This document shows positions 1 to 11,128 of a stretch of DNA of 64,000 nt, one piece after another. The DNA comes from Nitzschia sp. DOCU1. Taxonomy: Eukaryota; Bacillariophyta; Bacillariophyceae; Bacillariales; Bacillariaceae. How positions within the stretch are numbered: the stretch's first letter is position 1; every line of letters starts with the position of its first letter. The notes beneath the pieces were generated by a model. That model worked only from the letters and a program-made list of their open reading frames with translations. It was not told where the DNA came from and searched no databases. Location: the NCBI GenBank assembly GCA_951394045.1, contig OX595993.1, positions 310,001 through 374,000 on the forward strand. The letters run 5' to 3'. The position numbers and the translations under genes are program-made.

Positions 1-116
1 AGGATTCGGGGGACCAACTTGCTAGAAGTAGATACATATGCTAGCCAGTTTTGAGTTTGGTAGCAGGATCCACAACTCGAAGGTTGCAGCTCCCAACAGC
101 TTTGAAATTTCATTTC

Positions 117-3100
117 TTATGAATACGTCAAATTAGCATCAACAAGAAACTGGGGAAACCTGTATTTGCGCCGACAATCGTCATCCCAAATATCACCATT
201 TGCCCGTACTCGGTAAAAGCAAATGTTGTCTTTCACCGTGACATTGGGAATGTGTTTCAGCACAAAATCATTCATGAAGAACTCGGAATGCATCTTTATC
301 CATGGATGCCGTGAAGTATAGTACGGGACGCTTGGGAATCGACTCTTGGCCCAAACCTGAGCATACTCGTATTTGCCATAAAACATTCGATCGTTCACCA
401 AAAAGCCAAACTGGGGAATAACAGCATCGCCATCAAAGATATTAATTGGTGTGACATATTGAACATCGGATCGAAATAGTCCTACTTGCTGGTATTCGAT
501 ACCTCGACGTTGCTCGGTGTCTTGCATCAAGTCCCAAACTCGTTCAATGCTGTGCCACTGTTTAAAACTGTCAGTCTCACACATAGGGAAAACATCAACG
601 TAGTAGCCATCTCATCCAAACACTACGTACCTGTTTATACATATTCTCAAGGGCTACCTGGTCCCATCCAAGGGTCCTGCGGGGCATCATGTCAGGCCCA
701 GCATAGTAGCTCATGTTTCGTTTAGCAAAGAATTCTTCCGGTGTGTCCATGACAACATTGCTGGTCAGATCATAGACTTCAGTCGGGATAAGTGAGTTGT
801 TCTTTTCACCTCCTCTTGGGTTTGATATGGAAGTGATGTTAAAGTTGTGCAAAAATATATCACACCTGTCATTTTCAGATACCTGGAGTATATTCTTCCG
901 AATGGATGGAAGAACTATGTCTCGGAACTTCTTTGCAAGGCCAAAGAACAGCAGTGCGCATGTTTTTGTGTCACTGGATTTGTCACCTTCCTCAATTCGG
1001 CGAGGCTCAACCTTTACCAAGGCCCCAAACGTGCCTCCTCCATGAAGCATCATATCCTTTTGAACATACTTGGCCTTGTCCAAAATATATTTTGCTTGAT
1101 CTTTGGACAAGGAGGGCCAGAAAAGGGCTGCCCATGTCCTTTCTGCAAAGTGACCTTCTATGTTGTTCCCGTGGGAAAGACTCTTTAATATATTTGAGCG
1201 GATATTCCCAGGGACTTCCAGAGCAAGGGATGCTAGCACTGCGTAACTACCTCCATAACACACCGGGACGAGTTCAGCTGTTGAGAGGTAGGACAACCCA
1301 ACACTCATCTGCCATTCCCTTAAATTTTTGAACGAGGACTTGAACTCGTCCTCATTTGGATCATTCGGAATGAGAATGTCCTCATTGTAGTGGCTCATAT
1401 TGAAGCTGCCCAAGACCTCAGTTACATGGAATTGAGAATGACCCGGTTTGGGCATTTGATGACACGCAAAACCATTCATGGCTGTAAGTCGTAGCAGCTC
1501 GGCCAAATTGCGACACCTCCGGGGGGGGTGACTTTCGAGGTTGTCTTTCAGAAAAATAAGAATGTCATCTCTTTTTATATCCTGATCATTAGGAAGAACC
1601 TCAACCATCCAATATGCCATGGTGTGATCTACACCGCCAATGTTGGGCAATTTCATCAGATGAGTTCCCGGTGGCAACTGAACAGGATCAGGATCGATCC
1701 CACACTTTGATACAATGGTTAGGTTCCGCAAAGAGATATTGGCGAGATATTCACGGAGCCAAGAAAGGTCACTTTTACAGTGACTGATGACCACCGAGAC
1801 TCGCAGGGTAGAAAGGTAAACATAGACGCCCTTGCTGGCTCCACCATTCCACAAGCTTTCGATTGAATCATTGCTGGCATCCTCGTCCACATCAAGTACC
1901 GCTACACCAGCAACAGGCAACTTCAGGGTGACGAATTCATGGTCGTGTTTGTACTGAATCTCTTCCTCCATTCCAGGCAATAGGAAGAGTCTTGATGACT
2001 TGAAGAACATAAAGTCTTCCCACTTTGAGTCAGCTGTAACTCGAAAAAAAGCAGGGTGCCACATATCCTTACACCAACGGGGAATTTGTCTGCGAATTTC
2101 ATCCTGAGGCCTGATTTCCACAGGTCCTTGAATGCCATGTGTTGAGCGTATGTGGTACCCTGCTGCCAAGATTGCCCTACCCATTCCAACCTCATATTTA
2201 TCAATCACAGTATTTCGGAGAGCCCTCGTCATTGAGCTATTTCCACAATCGAACACCACACCGGCTGCTCTAATGACGTCTAGTCCTACTTTGTCCAACG
2301 CAAACAACATGCTTTGGACATGCGGGAAAACTTTCTGAGGACCTCTCCAGGAATTGATGGATAGACCCGCCATTTTGACAGTTTCAGACAACAAGGACGT
2401 GTAGCGTCTAGTCCAGGGGATCCGAATGGCATTCCCCCTTTCTCTGCTGCTTAGGTTGCCCATCGGCAGTTCCACCCTTAATTTGGGCCCAACGACACCG
2501 CAGTTCAGATACACGGTAAATTCGTAGTCGGAAAAGTCGACATATTCCAGGGCCATGCGAAAGCTCTCCATATCATAACACCTGTCTTGGCGATGGATGA
2601 CTCGCACTGAAGGGCTTCTGAATGTTCGGTGGTACAACATACTGCTGGACTCCGTTCGTCGTTGCAAATCGCACCGTTGCCTTATTTCGGCTATTCGATC
2701 ATCATAGTGGGCTGCAACGGCCTCAGTTAGTACAAGGACCGTATCCTGGTGCAGACATTCGATCCCATGTGTCATAAAGTACTCGAAATTTTTGAGATAG
2801 AGCCAGTGCTTTCCTTCACTTGCGTTGAGGCTTGTGGGGCCACTGTATATGACGATCACCTTCTCTGAACGTTCACCAGCAAAACGACCCGCACCCCCAT
2901 CATGGAACTCTTCCCAACTCTGGATATCAGTTGTCCACTCCACGTTGTTTTTCTGAAACGTGGCAGTTTCATGAATGATCCGCCACACAGCAGCAGAAAT
3001 GCACAACCAACTCACGGCACGGGATAATAGGCCTGTCCTCCCAACAACGAACACTATGCTGCATCGCCATGACCGTCCTGCTGCTGGTGATCGTAATGGT

Positions 3101-3150
3101 GGGGGAGCTTCTTCGTACCGATTCGGGAGCTGCTTCATTTTTGATATCAA
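117..3150 (-). CDS. Three-module glycosyltransferase-like type II membrane protein (2 exons)
   Basis: Spliced gene: exon 1 3150-631, intron 630-576 (55 nt, CAG/GTACGT donor, AG acceptor, phase 0), exon 2 575-117; product 992 aa. Residues about 30-60 form one hydrophobic segment after a basic N-terminus, read as a signal anchor for the Golgi or ER. Module 1 (about 95-350) has the YLNCGVVGP stretch and the W/phvqS/GL-rich order of an uncharacterised protist transferase domain. Module 2 (about 445-690) resembles DUF3431: SHCKSDLSWLREYL, LPNIGG, DDILIFLKDN. Module 3 (about 760-992) resembles the DUF7796-type domain: LLFFGLAKKFRD, then LFRSDVQYVTP, split by the intron. A sugar-transferase role is inferred from the family; no substrate can be named. 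The start at 3150 is the first in-frame ATG before the anchor. It diverges from the GT92-like gene at 3508. Confidence 0.85.
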
Positions 3151-3507
3151 GGGAGTGGTCCTGCTTCATATCAGATGTAAGGGGGCATCATATCATACCT
3201 GACAACATTGCGAGAATGCGAAAATTTCTCCCTAGGAAAGGGTGTGGTCAAGGCCCGCAATACCCAAACGTGGGTGGATGATCGATCAATCGTGCACTCG
3301 ATTCCTTCGATCAATTGGTACTCAAGCTGACCGTTGAACGGACGGTTTTATGTGTGTGTTTTTTTTATTATGGAGCGAGCTGGGCTGACAGAAAATCGAT
3401 AAGGACACCTAAATGGTATCGTAATTTCCAGGAAAGGGCCATGATGATGCGATGGCCTTGTGAAATGGATTGCACTACTATAACTGTAGGGAAGGGCATT
3501 GCTCATC
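3151..3507. promoter_or_regulatory. Divergent intergenic region between two glycosyltransferase-like genes
   Basis: The 357 bp separate two ATGs facing away from each other, so this stretch must hold both promoters. I see an oligo-T run near 3359-3366 and no clear TATA box. Shared regulation of the two genes is inference from the arrangement only. Confidence 0.5.
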
Positions 3508-5376
3508 ATGGCGAAGGTGAATCGTTTCAAAAGGGTGGGTCTTACGCTGGTAGTGGCATGGCTGGTGATTCTGTGCTACATCTTTTGTGCCGTTCACAGC
3601 AGAGACCAACGATCGTCGTTCCCTTATTTTGCTGCATACGAAACCTACATATACGACACGACTAATAGCCATTGGGTAACACTGCCAAACATATTTGATC
3701 TGACAACCCACAATAAGACAGTGAGGGTAGCAGGAGGTACTGATCGCTCGTCTAATACCCTACCTGGTCTGTTTTGGGAACAGCGTCTCTGGCTGCTTGG
3801 AGTGCGTTTGACCACAAGTTATGAAGACTCTGACTCGTCTACATTTTTGACGGTCTTTGGCATGCCAGGAGACTTTCACAGCCGAGTCAAGGGAGGAGAA
3901 ATCCGATGTCCTCCTATTGCATGGTACAATGGTGACAATGGGACAATTCTAAGTTATCCACAAGCTCACACTCAGGGCCTGTTATTCGCATCACTTTCTG
4001 ACGGCCGACTGTTTCCATTGGAATTCCTCAAAAGTGTATCAGGAGACGCTAATCAAAACAACAACACGCTCATTTGGCATGGGGTATTACCCATCAATAA
4101 TATAGGGGAACGAGCCTCATCAAGTCCGAGTGAGCTGGCACTTCGTGTCACTCTCCACGCTTGCTTCAAGAGTCAAGGAAAATCGAAGGCTGTGCCCATT
4201 TTGACTGTCGACATTCCGCTCTCTACTGGCGTCGTAGGTCAAGCGGGACCTCAAATTGTCGGATCCACAAATGAAAACGCGCGGGAGGCAGCCCTATGCG
4301 TTTGCATCTATGGAGACGACGCGATCCACTATCTGCCCGAGTTTATTCTTCACCACACCAATCTAGGATTCGGACCAGTCATAGTGGGCATCATTGATGC
4401 ATCCATTGGTTCTACGAGGATGCAACATGTGCATGGATCACTTCGAGATTTCGTAGACCAAGGTTTGGTCGACATTGCTGCTATGGGCTTGCCGTCACCT
4501 TTCGAGCCAGCTCTTGAATGTGAAGTCAATGTTCGCAAGCAACACTTCTACAATTCCTGTTTGTATCATGCCAAGGGACGCACACCTTACGTGGGAATTT
4601 GGGATATTGACGAGTTTTGGCTGCCTCCTATTGCTAAAGGCAATAGCAAGGCAGCCACCGAAAACAACAACAAGCATCCCTTTTCGAATCGTGGCAACGC
4701 AGACGATGTTTGGGCGACATCAAATTATTCCAAGTCCTTTTCGGTAGGACGTGCCATGCGTCATATTCAAGTGTATCACGAGTACTTTGGGTGCGGTGAA
4801 TCGTGGTGCTATCATGCCTTTCCATCGTGGGCAGTGTGGTTGCGGCGGCAGCCCCAATATTCCAACAATTTGGCCCCTGATACTCAAAGGGGTCTGATCC
4901 TCGAAGATTTTCAGTTGCGTGCCCCCGTTCTGGATTCGACATATTCGAAGAGTATGACTCGTACCAAATATGCCTTTATGGGAGGAATTCATCAAGCGGG
5001 GTCCTGTCGATTTCCATCTACAAATACGACCTTTGTTTCCCGAAAAGAGGTCACATGGGCCGACACCCCGTACGAAAGACAAAAACAACAACACTCCGCC
5101 AACAAAAATTGGAATTGTGGCAATTTAATTGAGGGAAGGTTTGGCGCCATGCATCACTTCCGCAGTTTGAGCCGAGTTCGATCTTCCGAGATGGGGAGTT
5201 TCCAGAGACGATGTTTGGGCCACAAAGGTTCGGGTGACAGCGACAAGGGATGCGTTGAGGACGAATACATCGAACTCTTTGGTGAGACGGTCAGGCAGCA
5301 ACTAGATGCTCGTTCGAAAAGGTTCGCCAACGCGCAACCATTGCCCAAACGAAAACGTCCTATGAACGACGACTAG
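3508..5376 (+). CDS. GT92 (DUF23)-like glycosyltransferase, type II membrane protein
   Basis: 622 aa from the ATG at 3508; the open frame extends three codons further to a TTG, which is not a credible start. N-terminus MAKVNRFKR then a strongly hydrophobic stretch (about residues 10-30) gives a signal anchor, placing the enzyme in the Golgi lumen. The GT92-like core lies at about 265-385: ALCVCIYGDDAIHYLPEF and the related H-H-T-N-L-G-F turn (normally EWxxyHxxxG), then CLYHAKG and the metal-binding DxD-type motif DIDEFWLPP. A late histidine (GRFGAMHHFRS) matches the usual C-terminal His. Two inserts rich in N/K (about 375-400) look disordered. Acceptor and sugar are unknown. A second, more divergent GT92-like gene lies at 35052. 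No intron is needed. Confidence 0.8.
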   Translation: MAKVNRFKRVGLTLVVAWLVILCYIFCAVHSRDQRSSFPYFAAYETYIYDTTNSHWVTLPNIFDLTTHNKTVRVAGGTDRSSNTLPGLFWEQRLWLLGVRLTTSYEDSDSSTFLTVFGMPGDFHSRVKGGEIRCPPIAWYNGDNGTILSYPQAHTQGLLFASLSDGRLFPLEFLKSVSGDANQNNNTLIWHGVLPINNIGERASSSPSELALRVTLHACFKSQGKSKAVPILTVDIPLSTGVVGQAGPQIVGSTNENAREAALCVCIYGDDAIHYLPEFILHHTNLGFGPVIVGIIDASIGSTRMQHVHGSLRDFVDQGLVDIAAMGLPSPFEPALECEVNVRKQHFYNSCLYHAKGRTPYVGIWDIDEFWLPPIAKGNSKAATENNNKHPFSNRGNADDVWATSNYSKSFSVGRAMRHIQVYHEYFGCGESWCYHAFPSWAVWLRRQPQYSNNLAPDTQRGLILEDFQLRAPVLDSTYSKSMTRTKYAFMGGIHQAGSCRFPSTNTTFVSRKEVTWADTPYERQKQQHSANKNWNCGNLIEGRFGAMHHFRSLSRVRSSEMGSFQRRCLGHKGSGDSDKGCVEDEYIELFGETVRQQLDARSKRFANAQPLPKRKRPMNDD

Positions 5377-5758
5377 CTACAAGACTACCGGTAATAGCTA
5401 CAATATTTTTAGCAAGGATCTCGTAGAGTAGCAAGATACATATCAATAGCCTTGCGACGACCCGACATGTGTTCCCCGGCCCTTCGCTAAAACGATATCT
5501 TCAATCCATTCAAGAAGCATGTTTTTCAACCCCCGGCGCCAGCCGACTCAGTCGAATTTGCTTAGGTTGTGATCGTGCTCCCGGCTCGGGAGATTGCGTT
5601 GGATTCGAGTCTATCAACACTCCTGTAACTTTTGGGTGCGGGAGCTCTTGGAAGAGATCCAGTCAACTAAGTTATCAGGTTGGTATACTTCCGCAAAGGT
5701 CTACATAAAGAAGCCAGTTCAAAACAGCGCTACGTAGTACCAGCTAGTAATGCTCCTG
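5377..5758. other. Intergenic, convergent gene ends
   Basis: 382 bp between the stop of the GT92-like gene and the stop of the disordered protein on the other strand. A TACCGGTA octamer lies near 5386. I see no gene here. Confidence 0.6.
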
Positions 5759-8365
5759 CTACGTCTCCCAAGAACTGCTAGGTTTGCCCGCAGTATCGGC
5801 CACCATTCGAGATGGGATTTTTTCTGGCAAGCCCCGCTGTGGCCGCGCCTGCCTCTGCGGTTGAGGCTGATCCACCACATTGTTGACGCGATCTAATAGC
5901 GATGCATTCACTTGGCGCGATTCCAAAGCTTGAGCATTATACACCCTGTCTTTAGCTCCGCCTGCACTAAAATCTTCGCTTTTTTCGTCATCGTCACGAA
6001 TGATTCCCTTTACAGCACCAACTGTACCTTCCACAGTCTCTCTTGTCAGCTGCAAGGTACCTTTTGTCACTTCGGTCGCCTCTCGCACAATGCCCATGGA
6101 AATTTGTTGAGTCATGGAGGTCATGCGTTGAACCATCAATTTGGGATTGGAGGCAGCCTCTTTTGTTTTCTGAGCAGCCTTATTGCCAACTTTTACAATT
6201 TTTTCAAATTCCTTCTTGGGGTTTTTAATGGTAGATACGGTTTCTCGCGCACCCAATGCTGCTACACCAATCGCCACCTTGGCAACTTGGGCACCCGCTG
6301 TTAAAAGATTTTTACGCTTTTGTTCACCCTTGGAAGACTCGGCGTCCACATCGTCGCCTATTTTGCGCATAAAGGGATTACGAGTTTGTTCCTTGGTGAA
6401 TGTGACCTTTTCTTGTTCTTGCAAGACTGCAGCAGCCTTTTCTTCTTCTTTGTTCTTGACAAATTGCAAAATATCATCCAATCTATTAGTTCTTGACTCG
6501 AGTCCGTCCTTGTCTTGTTGTTGATCTCCGCGTGCTGCTTGTTGTTCTTTATACGAATCACCGTTCATCTGAACGACGGAAGTCTTCGTGGTCGAATCAC
6601 GAGAATGAGTTGAAGCTTCCTCGAATCCCTTGTTTGTTGTGGCGGAAGTGGGGGTGGTCGTGCCGGTCCTGACAGGCGATCGCGGCGTTGGAGCCGGAGC
6701 CATCTGAGGTTGCTTAGCTCTTGCTCTTCGTTCTCGTACCGTCATTCGTACACCAGTGCTACTAGACTTGGACTCAGAATGTGTCGAAGCAGAAAGTGGA
6801 TTGTTGCGATGTGTGTTTTGACTTCTTCGAATGGTTCCGACATGGGTTCTCTCGGCATCGGCGGATGATGGCCGCTCGCGTGACGGTCGCTTGGGGGGTC
6901 GGTTAGTTCGCCCTCTTCTAGAACTAGAAGCTGAGCTGCTTACCGTAGTAGCGCTCGTTCGACTAGTCACAGAATGTCCTGATGCTATAGGTAGGCCCTC
7001 TTTGGAAGCCACACTGAAGGCTTCAGACCCCCCTGCTGCTTCGTCCTTCAGAGATCGTCTATCTGCATCTGCAGATCGTGGCCGTCTATTCCGTTGGGGT
7101 GATCTTGTGTTGCACCCTCTTCTATGATTGCCAGCCGAAGAGCTTGTAGCACTTTCCCGACTTGAATGATGGGGTCGATGACCACCACGGCTGGATCGGT
7201 GGTGGTGATGTTCCTCTCTGCTGGAATCCACATTCAACCCTTCTAAACTAGTTCGCGAAATTCTCTCTGCGTCTGCTGATCGTGGTCGTTCCTTGGTTGG
7301 CCGTTCTCGTATGGGTGATCTCGGATTCCCGCGGCTAGTCGTTCCTCGTCGATTGTTGCTGTTGCGACTGGTCTGACTTTCCACACCAAATGCTTCGGAT
7401 GGACCTTCTTCTTCATCATCGTCTCCTTTTTCTGGAGTTAAGGTGGAAGTAGCAGTATTTTCCTTCTTGGATGTTGTGCCCATGACCGTGGAAATGGCAG
7501 CTGTCGTTGATCGAATGGTTGTATCGGCCGCATCCTTGACCATGGCTGTCACTTTGGTAATTTCTTCCGTGGGACATGTCACTGCAAATTTGACTTCTTT
7601 GGCGCACACCTTCACTGTACTGGAAATAATACCTACCAATCTCTCACTATGAGTGGTGGGCATTGGGGTCGTCTCGTCTTGCTGTTGTGCCTGTCCAGGT
7701 TCCTCTTCTACTTCCTTTGCCGGCGTGCTTTCTGAGGACTGGGTTGATTGTTCACGTTGGGTAACAGATCCTGACGATGATCCTTTGGATCGCCGCTTTT
7801 CGAGAGAGGATGAACGCCGTCGATGTCCGTCTTCTCCTCGCGTGCTGCTTCCCGCAGTGGTTCCACGGGGCTGGCTATTGGATCGTCGCTTGTGCGACTT
7901 GTGCGATGAAGAGTTTCTTGGACTGCGACCACCCCCACCCCGACTAGCGGAATGATGAGAACCGGAAGACAGCCTTTCCCTACTTTGACCCGATGGTTGT
8001 GGTCGTGGCATTTCATCACTATCCGTTGCCAGTGGCAAGGGCGTAGGCTTTTGCGATGTTTTCGCCGAAGGCCTCAGACTGTTCCGCTGATGCGGACTGG
8101 AAGGTCCAGGTTTTGCTTTGACAGAAGGTCGACTGCGCTTCTTCGGGCTGCTGCCAGCGTTCATTGCACTCATGCTGGCGTTGAGCATTTGAAAGAGACC
8201 ATCGTCCGAAGGGTCCATGGCCCGCCGCGGGCTTTCTTCCTCCTCCACTTGCGCACTGCAGTCCTCTGCTTCTTCATCGTCTTCCATCAGGTCCTCGTCC
8301 GACGATCGCTGCATCAAACTGCGTTCAAACGAATCGAGAATTTCAGCATTAACAATCCCCGTCAT
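5759..8365 (-). CDS. Large Ser/Arg-rich disordered protein with amphipathic C-terminal region
   Basis: 868 aa, one exon, ATG at 8365. Residues about 20-60 are acidic (EDLMEDDEEAED); most of the rest is Ser/Arg/Thr/Pro-rich and predicted disordered by composition. A short motif of the form ERPRSADAER recurs three times about 70 residues apart (around residues 363, 431 and 505, DNA near 7265, 7060 and 6850). A second region (about 245-300, CAKEVKFAVTCPTEEITKV) and the C-terminal block (about 690-790) are low in Arg/Ser and have a heptad-like Ala/Val/Thr/Lys pattern (TVSTIKNPKKEFEKI, REATEVTKGTLQLTRETVEG), suggesting long amphipathic helices of the lipid-binding or coiled-coil sort. No catalytic domain is recognised. 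Function unknown. Confidence 0.75.
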   Translation of the reverse strand: MTGIVNAEILDSFERSLMQRSSDEDLMEDDEEAEDCSAQVEEEESPRRAMDPSDDGLFQMLNASMSAMNAGSSPKKRSRPSVKAKPGPSSPHQRNSLRPSAKTSQKPTPLPLATDSDEMPRPQPSGQSRERLSSGSHHSASRGGGGRSPRNSSSHKSHKRRSNSQPRGTTAGSSTRGEDGHRRRSSSLEKRRSKGSSSGSVTQREQSTQSSESTPAKEVEEEPGQAQQQDETTPMPTTHSERLVGIISSTVKVCAKEVKFAVTCPTEEITKVTAMVKDAADTTIRSTTAAISTVMGTTSKKENTATSTLTPEKGDDDEEEGPSEAFGVESQTSRNSNNRRGTTSRGNPRSPIRERPTKERPRSADAERISRTSLEGLNVDSSREEHHHHRSSRGGHRPHHSSRESATSSSAGNHRRGCNTRSPQRNRRPRSADADRRSLKDEAAGGSEAFSVASKEGLPIASGHSVTSRTSATTVSSSASSSRRGRTNRPPKRPSRERPSSADAERTHVGTIRRSQNTHRNNPLSASTHSESKSSSTGVRMTVRERRARAKQPQMAPAPTPRSPVRTGTTTPTSATTNKGFEEASTHSRDSTTKTSVVQMNGDSYKEQQAARGDQQQDKDGLESRTNRLDDILQFVKNKEEEKAAAVLQEQEKVTFTKEQTRNPFMRKIGDDVDAESSKGEQKRKNLLTAGAQVAKVAIGVAALGARETVSTIKNPKKEFEKIVKVGNKAAQKTKEAASNPKLMVQRMTSMTQQISMGIVREATEVTKGTLQLTRETVEGTVGAVKGIIRDDDEKSEDFSAGGAKDRVYNAQALESRQVNASLLDRVNNVVDQPQPQRQARPQRGLPEKIPSRMVADTAGKPSSSWET

Positions 8366-9359
8366 CTTCGATTAGTATGATACAAGTATTATCGTAGCGT
8401 TGGAGTATCATAAGCAATGCATGGGACAATGAGAAAGTAAGGCACCAAAAGAGCATTACAGGGGCGTGACTCACAACGCTTTTGTGCATCCCATCTGCGA
8501 TGATCACAGTGCCTTGCTCCCAGCAAGGTCATTTCTGAAAAAATACTTATCGGGATTTTTATTCTTCGGTCCAATCGATGAATGACCCCCAAAGAATCAA
8601 GTAGCGTGGTAGGAGAGAAGGGGTAGGGATTGCCGCAGAGCGCACGACGTTGGTCCTTTCTCGAAGTGCACGTGGCTAAAAAGGAGGGAGCATTAAAGAG
8701 CGGGAAGGAGGAAAGGGGGATTCTCCAGCTCGCAGTACAGTGCTCGTTTCTGCGGGATTTCGTTTTGGGCCCCTCCGCGTCCTTCGCTGTTGCGAAGTAT
8801 GCTTACCGGTGTGCTCCTTACTTCGCCGTTTCGTTTTGGATTCCAACCGTGCGCAGTGGCCTCGAGTTTTGAATGCAGCAGTTATTAAAAGACTCGAATA
8901 CGATTGCTTATAATTTTTAGTACGCTGTTTCGATTTTGTTATTTGCAACGAGGTGTGGCGTCAAGTGTGCCGACGGCAAAGGTTGAATACTCGAGTTAAC
9001 AAAGCATCGCATACCAGTGGTACGGGAGAGACCTGATATTCCGAAGATTCGCAAATGCCGGATACGTCTGCCGTCCATGAGGATAGCCCTATTTAATTCA
9101 CATAATGCTCCGTTGCTTCCATCTGCATCTTCCTCCGCAGAAAACGATAAGAATCTCTTCCGATGACACGAACGCAGAGCACATACAATTCCATAAACAT
9201 CGCGATCGTGCTCCGGACTAGTTGGCATTAGCTCTAAAAGCAAAATGCCACAAGAAAACAAAATCTGCTGCACTTCTTGTTATTTGAAGCGCACTTTCCC
9301 CCCTCTTACGGGGGAAAGCGCTCACACGTTCATTGTAATAAAAGAATCAGCTGTTTTCA

Positions 9360-9480
9360 CTGCATTTCTATGTGTATCATAACAACACGACCCTTTTCTC
9401 ATCGCGAGTGTTGCTTATTATTCAGTACTCACCTTGCGGCATTTCTGGCGCCGGCAGGGCCCCTACCACCCCGCTGGCCA
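9360..9480 (+). repeat. Dispersed direct repeat, copy 1
   Basis: Shares a block around CTCATCGCGAGTGTT, TTATTATTCAGTACTCACC and GGCGCCGGCAGGGCCCCTAC with 12017-12120, with small indels. Both copies lie in the same orientation 2.65 kb apart. No TIR or TSD seen. Confidence 0.6.
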
Positions 9481-9730
9481 GTTTTTACGACGACTTCTTT
9501 GAGAACTACAAGCTCAAAGTTACGGAAGCTCACACTAAAATACTTGCACCGACCGTGGGTGAGTCTGGCGCAAAAGAACTACCGGTATCGGTGTTCGACA
9601 TTTGCTTTTGTTATTTTCAAAGTACAGTCTTTACCGGTAGTGTGATTATGGTTCTTAGTACGCCATTTCGTTTTGTTGTTCTCAACGTGGCGGAGCGTCA
9701 GCAAGACAAAATACACTCGTATTTAATTAA

Positions 9731-10193
9731 CAGTCGGTCCAGGACTCAACCAGGCAAAAACCGATGAAATAGCCGAACAATGGCCTCCTCACCAACTGCT
9801 CCTCAATCGTTGAAAATTGGGGGATCGATAGTTTGGTATCTCCCCAGTTTTGCATTCAAGCTTGAGACTAATCGAACAGGTAGTTGTTGAGATATCTTGA
9901 GTCGGCTGCGCAGGGTCCATACCCGTGATAATGCTAAGTAAAATGTAATCGGAAAGTTCAATTGGATTAAATTTTACTTAGCATTATCACGGGTATGGTC
10001 CCTGCGCAGCCGACTCAAGATATCTCAACAACTACATGTACGATTAGTCTCAAACTTGAATGCAAAACTGGGGAGATACCAAACTATCGATCCCCTAATT
10101 TTCAACGATTGAGGAGCAGTTGGTGAGGAGGCCATTGTTTGGCTATTTCATCGAAAAGGCGAAAAAATGCCTGGTTGAGTCGTGGACCGACCG
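9731..10193. mobile_element. Foldback (palindromic) element flanked by TTAA
   Basis: Left arm 9731-9944 is the near-exact reverse complement of right arm 9971-10193; the loop is 26 bp. The outer ends read CAGTCGGTCC and (complement) CGGTCGGTCC, and each is bordered by TTAA (9727-9730 and 10194-10197), as expected for a TTAA target-site duplication. The right arm has a small A-rich insertion near 10154-10166. No ORF fits inside, so it would be non-autonomous. TTAA targets are typical of piggyBac-type transposases, but the ends are not canonical piggyBac ends, so the class is open. Confidence 0.7.
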
Positions 10194-10239
10194 TTAAAGG
10201 ATTTTGGACTACGTACCTGTATCGTAAGTGTGCTGTCTC

Positions 10240-10640
10240 CCTATGGTATCGTCCTGTAGTACGTACAGCGAGATGGTCCGAAGCCCTCGCGATTGAAGAA
10301 GGACTACAGGTACTTCGAACCAATAATTTGACTCCTACAAGACGGAACGTTCCGCTGGAGCGTGGTCTCGCAAGACGTTATTTCGTTGACGCCCGATTTC
10401 GTTCAGACGTAGTTTCATTAGTACGTAATTTCATAACTAAGGCATGCTTTAAATATTACGTGATTTCACGCGGCGCGGTTTCGTTGTTCATTAATTTGAC
10501 AGCTGGCGAACGCCCCTCGGAGTCTACGATGCATCGTCCCTATGGGATCCTCAATTTTCGTGGCGAATTCCCATAGTGACAATACATCGTAGACTCCGAC
10601 GTTCTCCCGCCTTTAAATCCCCGATGGCATTTACGCCCGT
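10240..10640 (+). repeat. Diverged direct repeat, copy 1
   Basis: Aligns with 11129-11525 over most of its length (ACGTACAGCGAGATGGTCC, CTCGCGATTGAAGAAGGACTA, GCGCGGTTTCGTTGTTCAT). A 6-bp CCGGTA present in copy 2 is absent here. Indels between the copies are mostly multiples of three in the first 200 bp. Confidence 0.65.
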
Positions 10641-11128
10641 TTGCTTACCGCGAATGAATTCGACTAACTACCGGTAGAGTGTACAACGAGGCATTTCACT
10701 ACCGGTATTTCTTATACTACGGTATTCCGGCCTAAAAACTTATTCTTCTGGCCAATCAAAATGCGAGGATTGGGACGAACGTCGGTTCGGCATATCTGGA
10801 CCACTACCGATCTCGTTACGCCTATTTCCGGCCGAAATCGATTTAACGCGTGCGAAACCCTTGGCATCGTTTTCTGGGCCCAAAGCGAAACATTCTAACA
10901 TTGATTCTCTCTGGTATTGCCCCGCCCCCGTGATAGCCATTATTGGCGCGTTGCAGTACGAGATCACGGAAAGCACGGCGAGCGAGAGCAGCGGCGCGTA
11001 ATCTAGTAGTTGCAACGGCGGCGAAGAGGTGCGTTGATAGTGCGTGATTTCGACTTCGACTTCGACAATACTTTGAACTAGCGTGTTGACCAATGGCTAT
11101 CGGTACCAGGTACGGAAACACTACCGGT

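Noticed and set aside
3499..3507. Upstream TTG start for the GT92-like gene
   Set aside because: Non-ATG; the ATG at 3508 precedes the signal anchor directly.
8917..9273. 118-codon minus-strand frame
   Set aside because: Begins with GTG, not ATG, lies in repeat debris and shows no domain.
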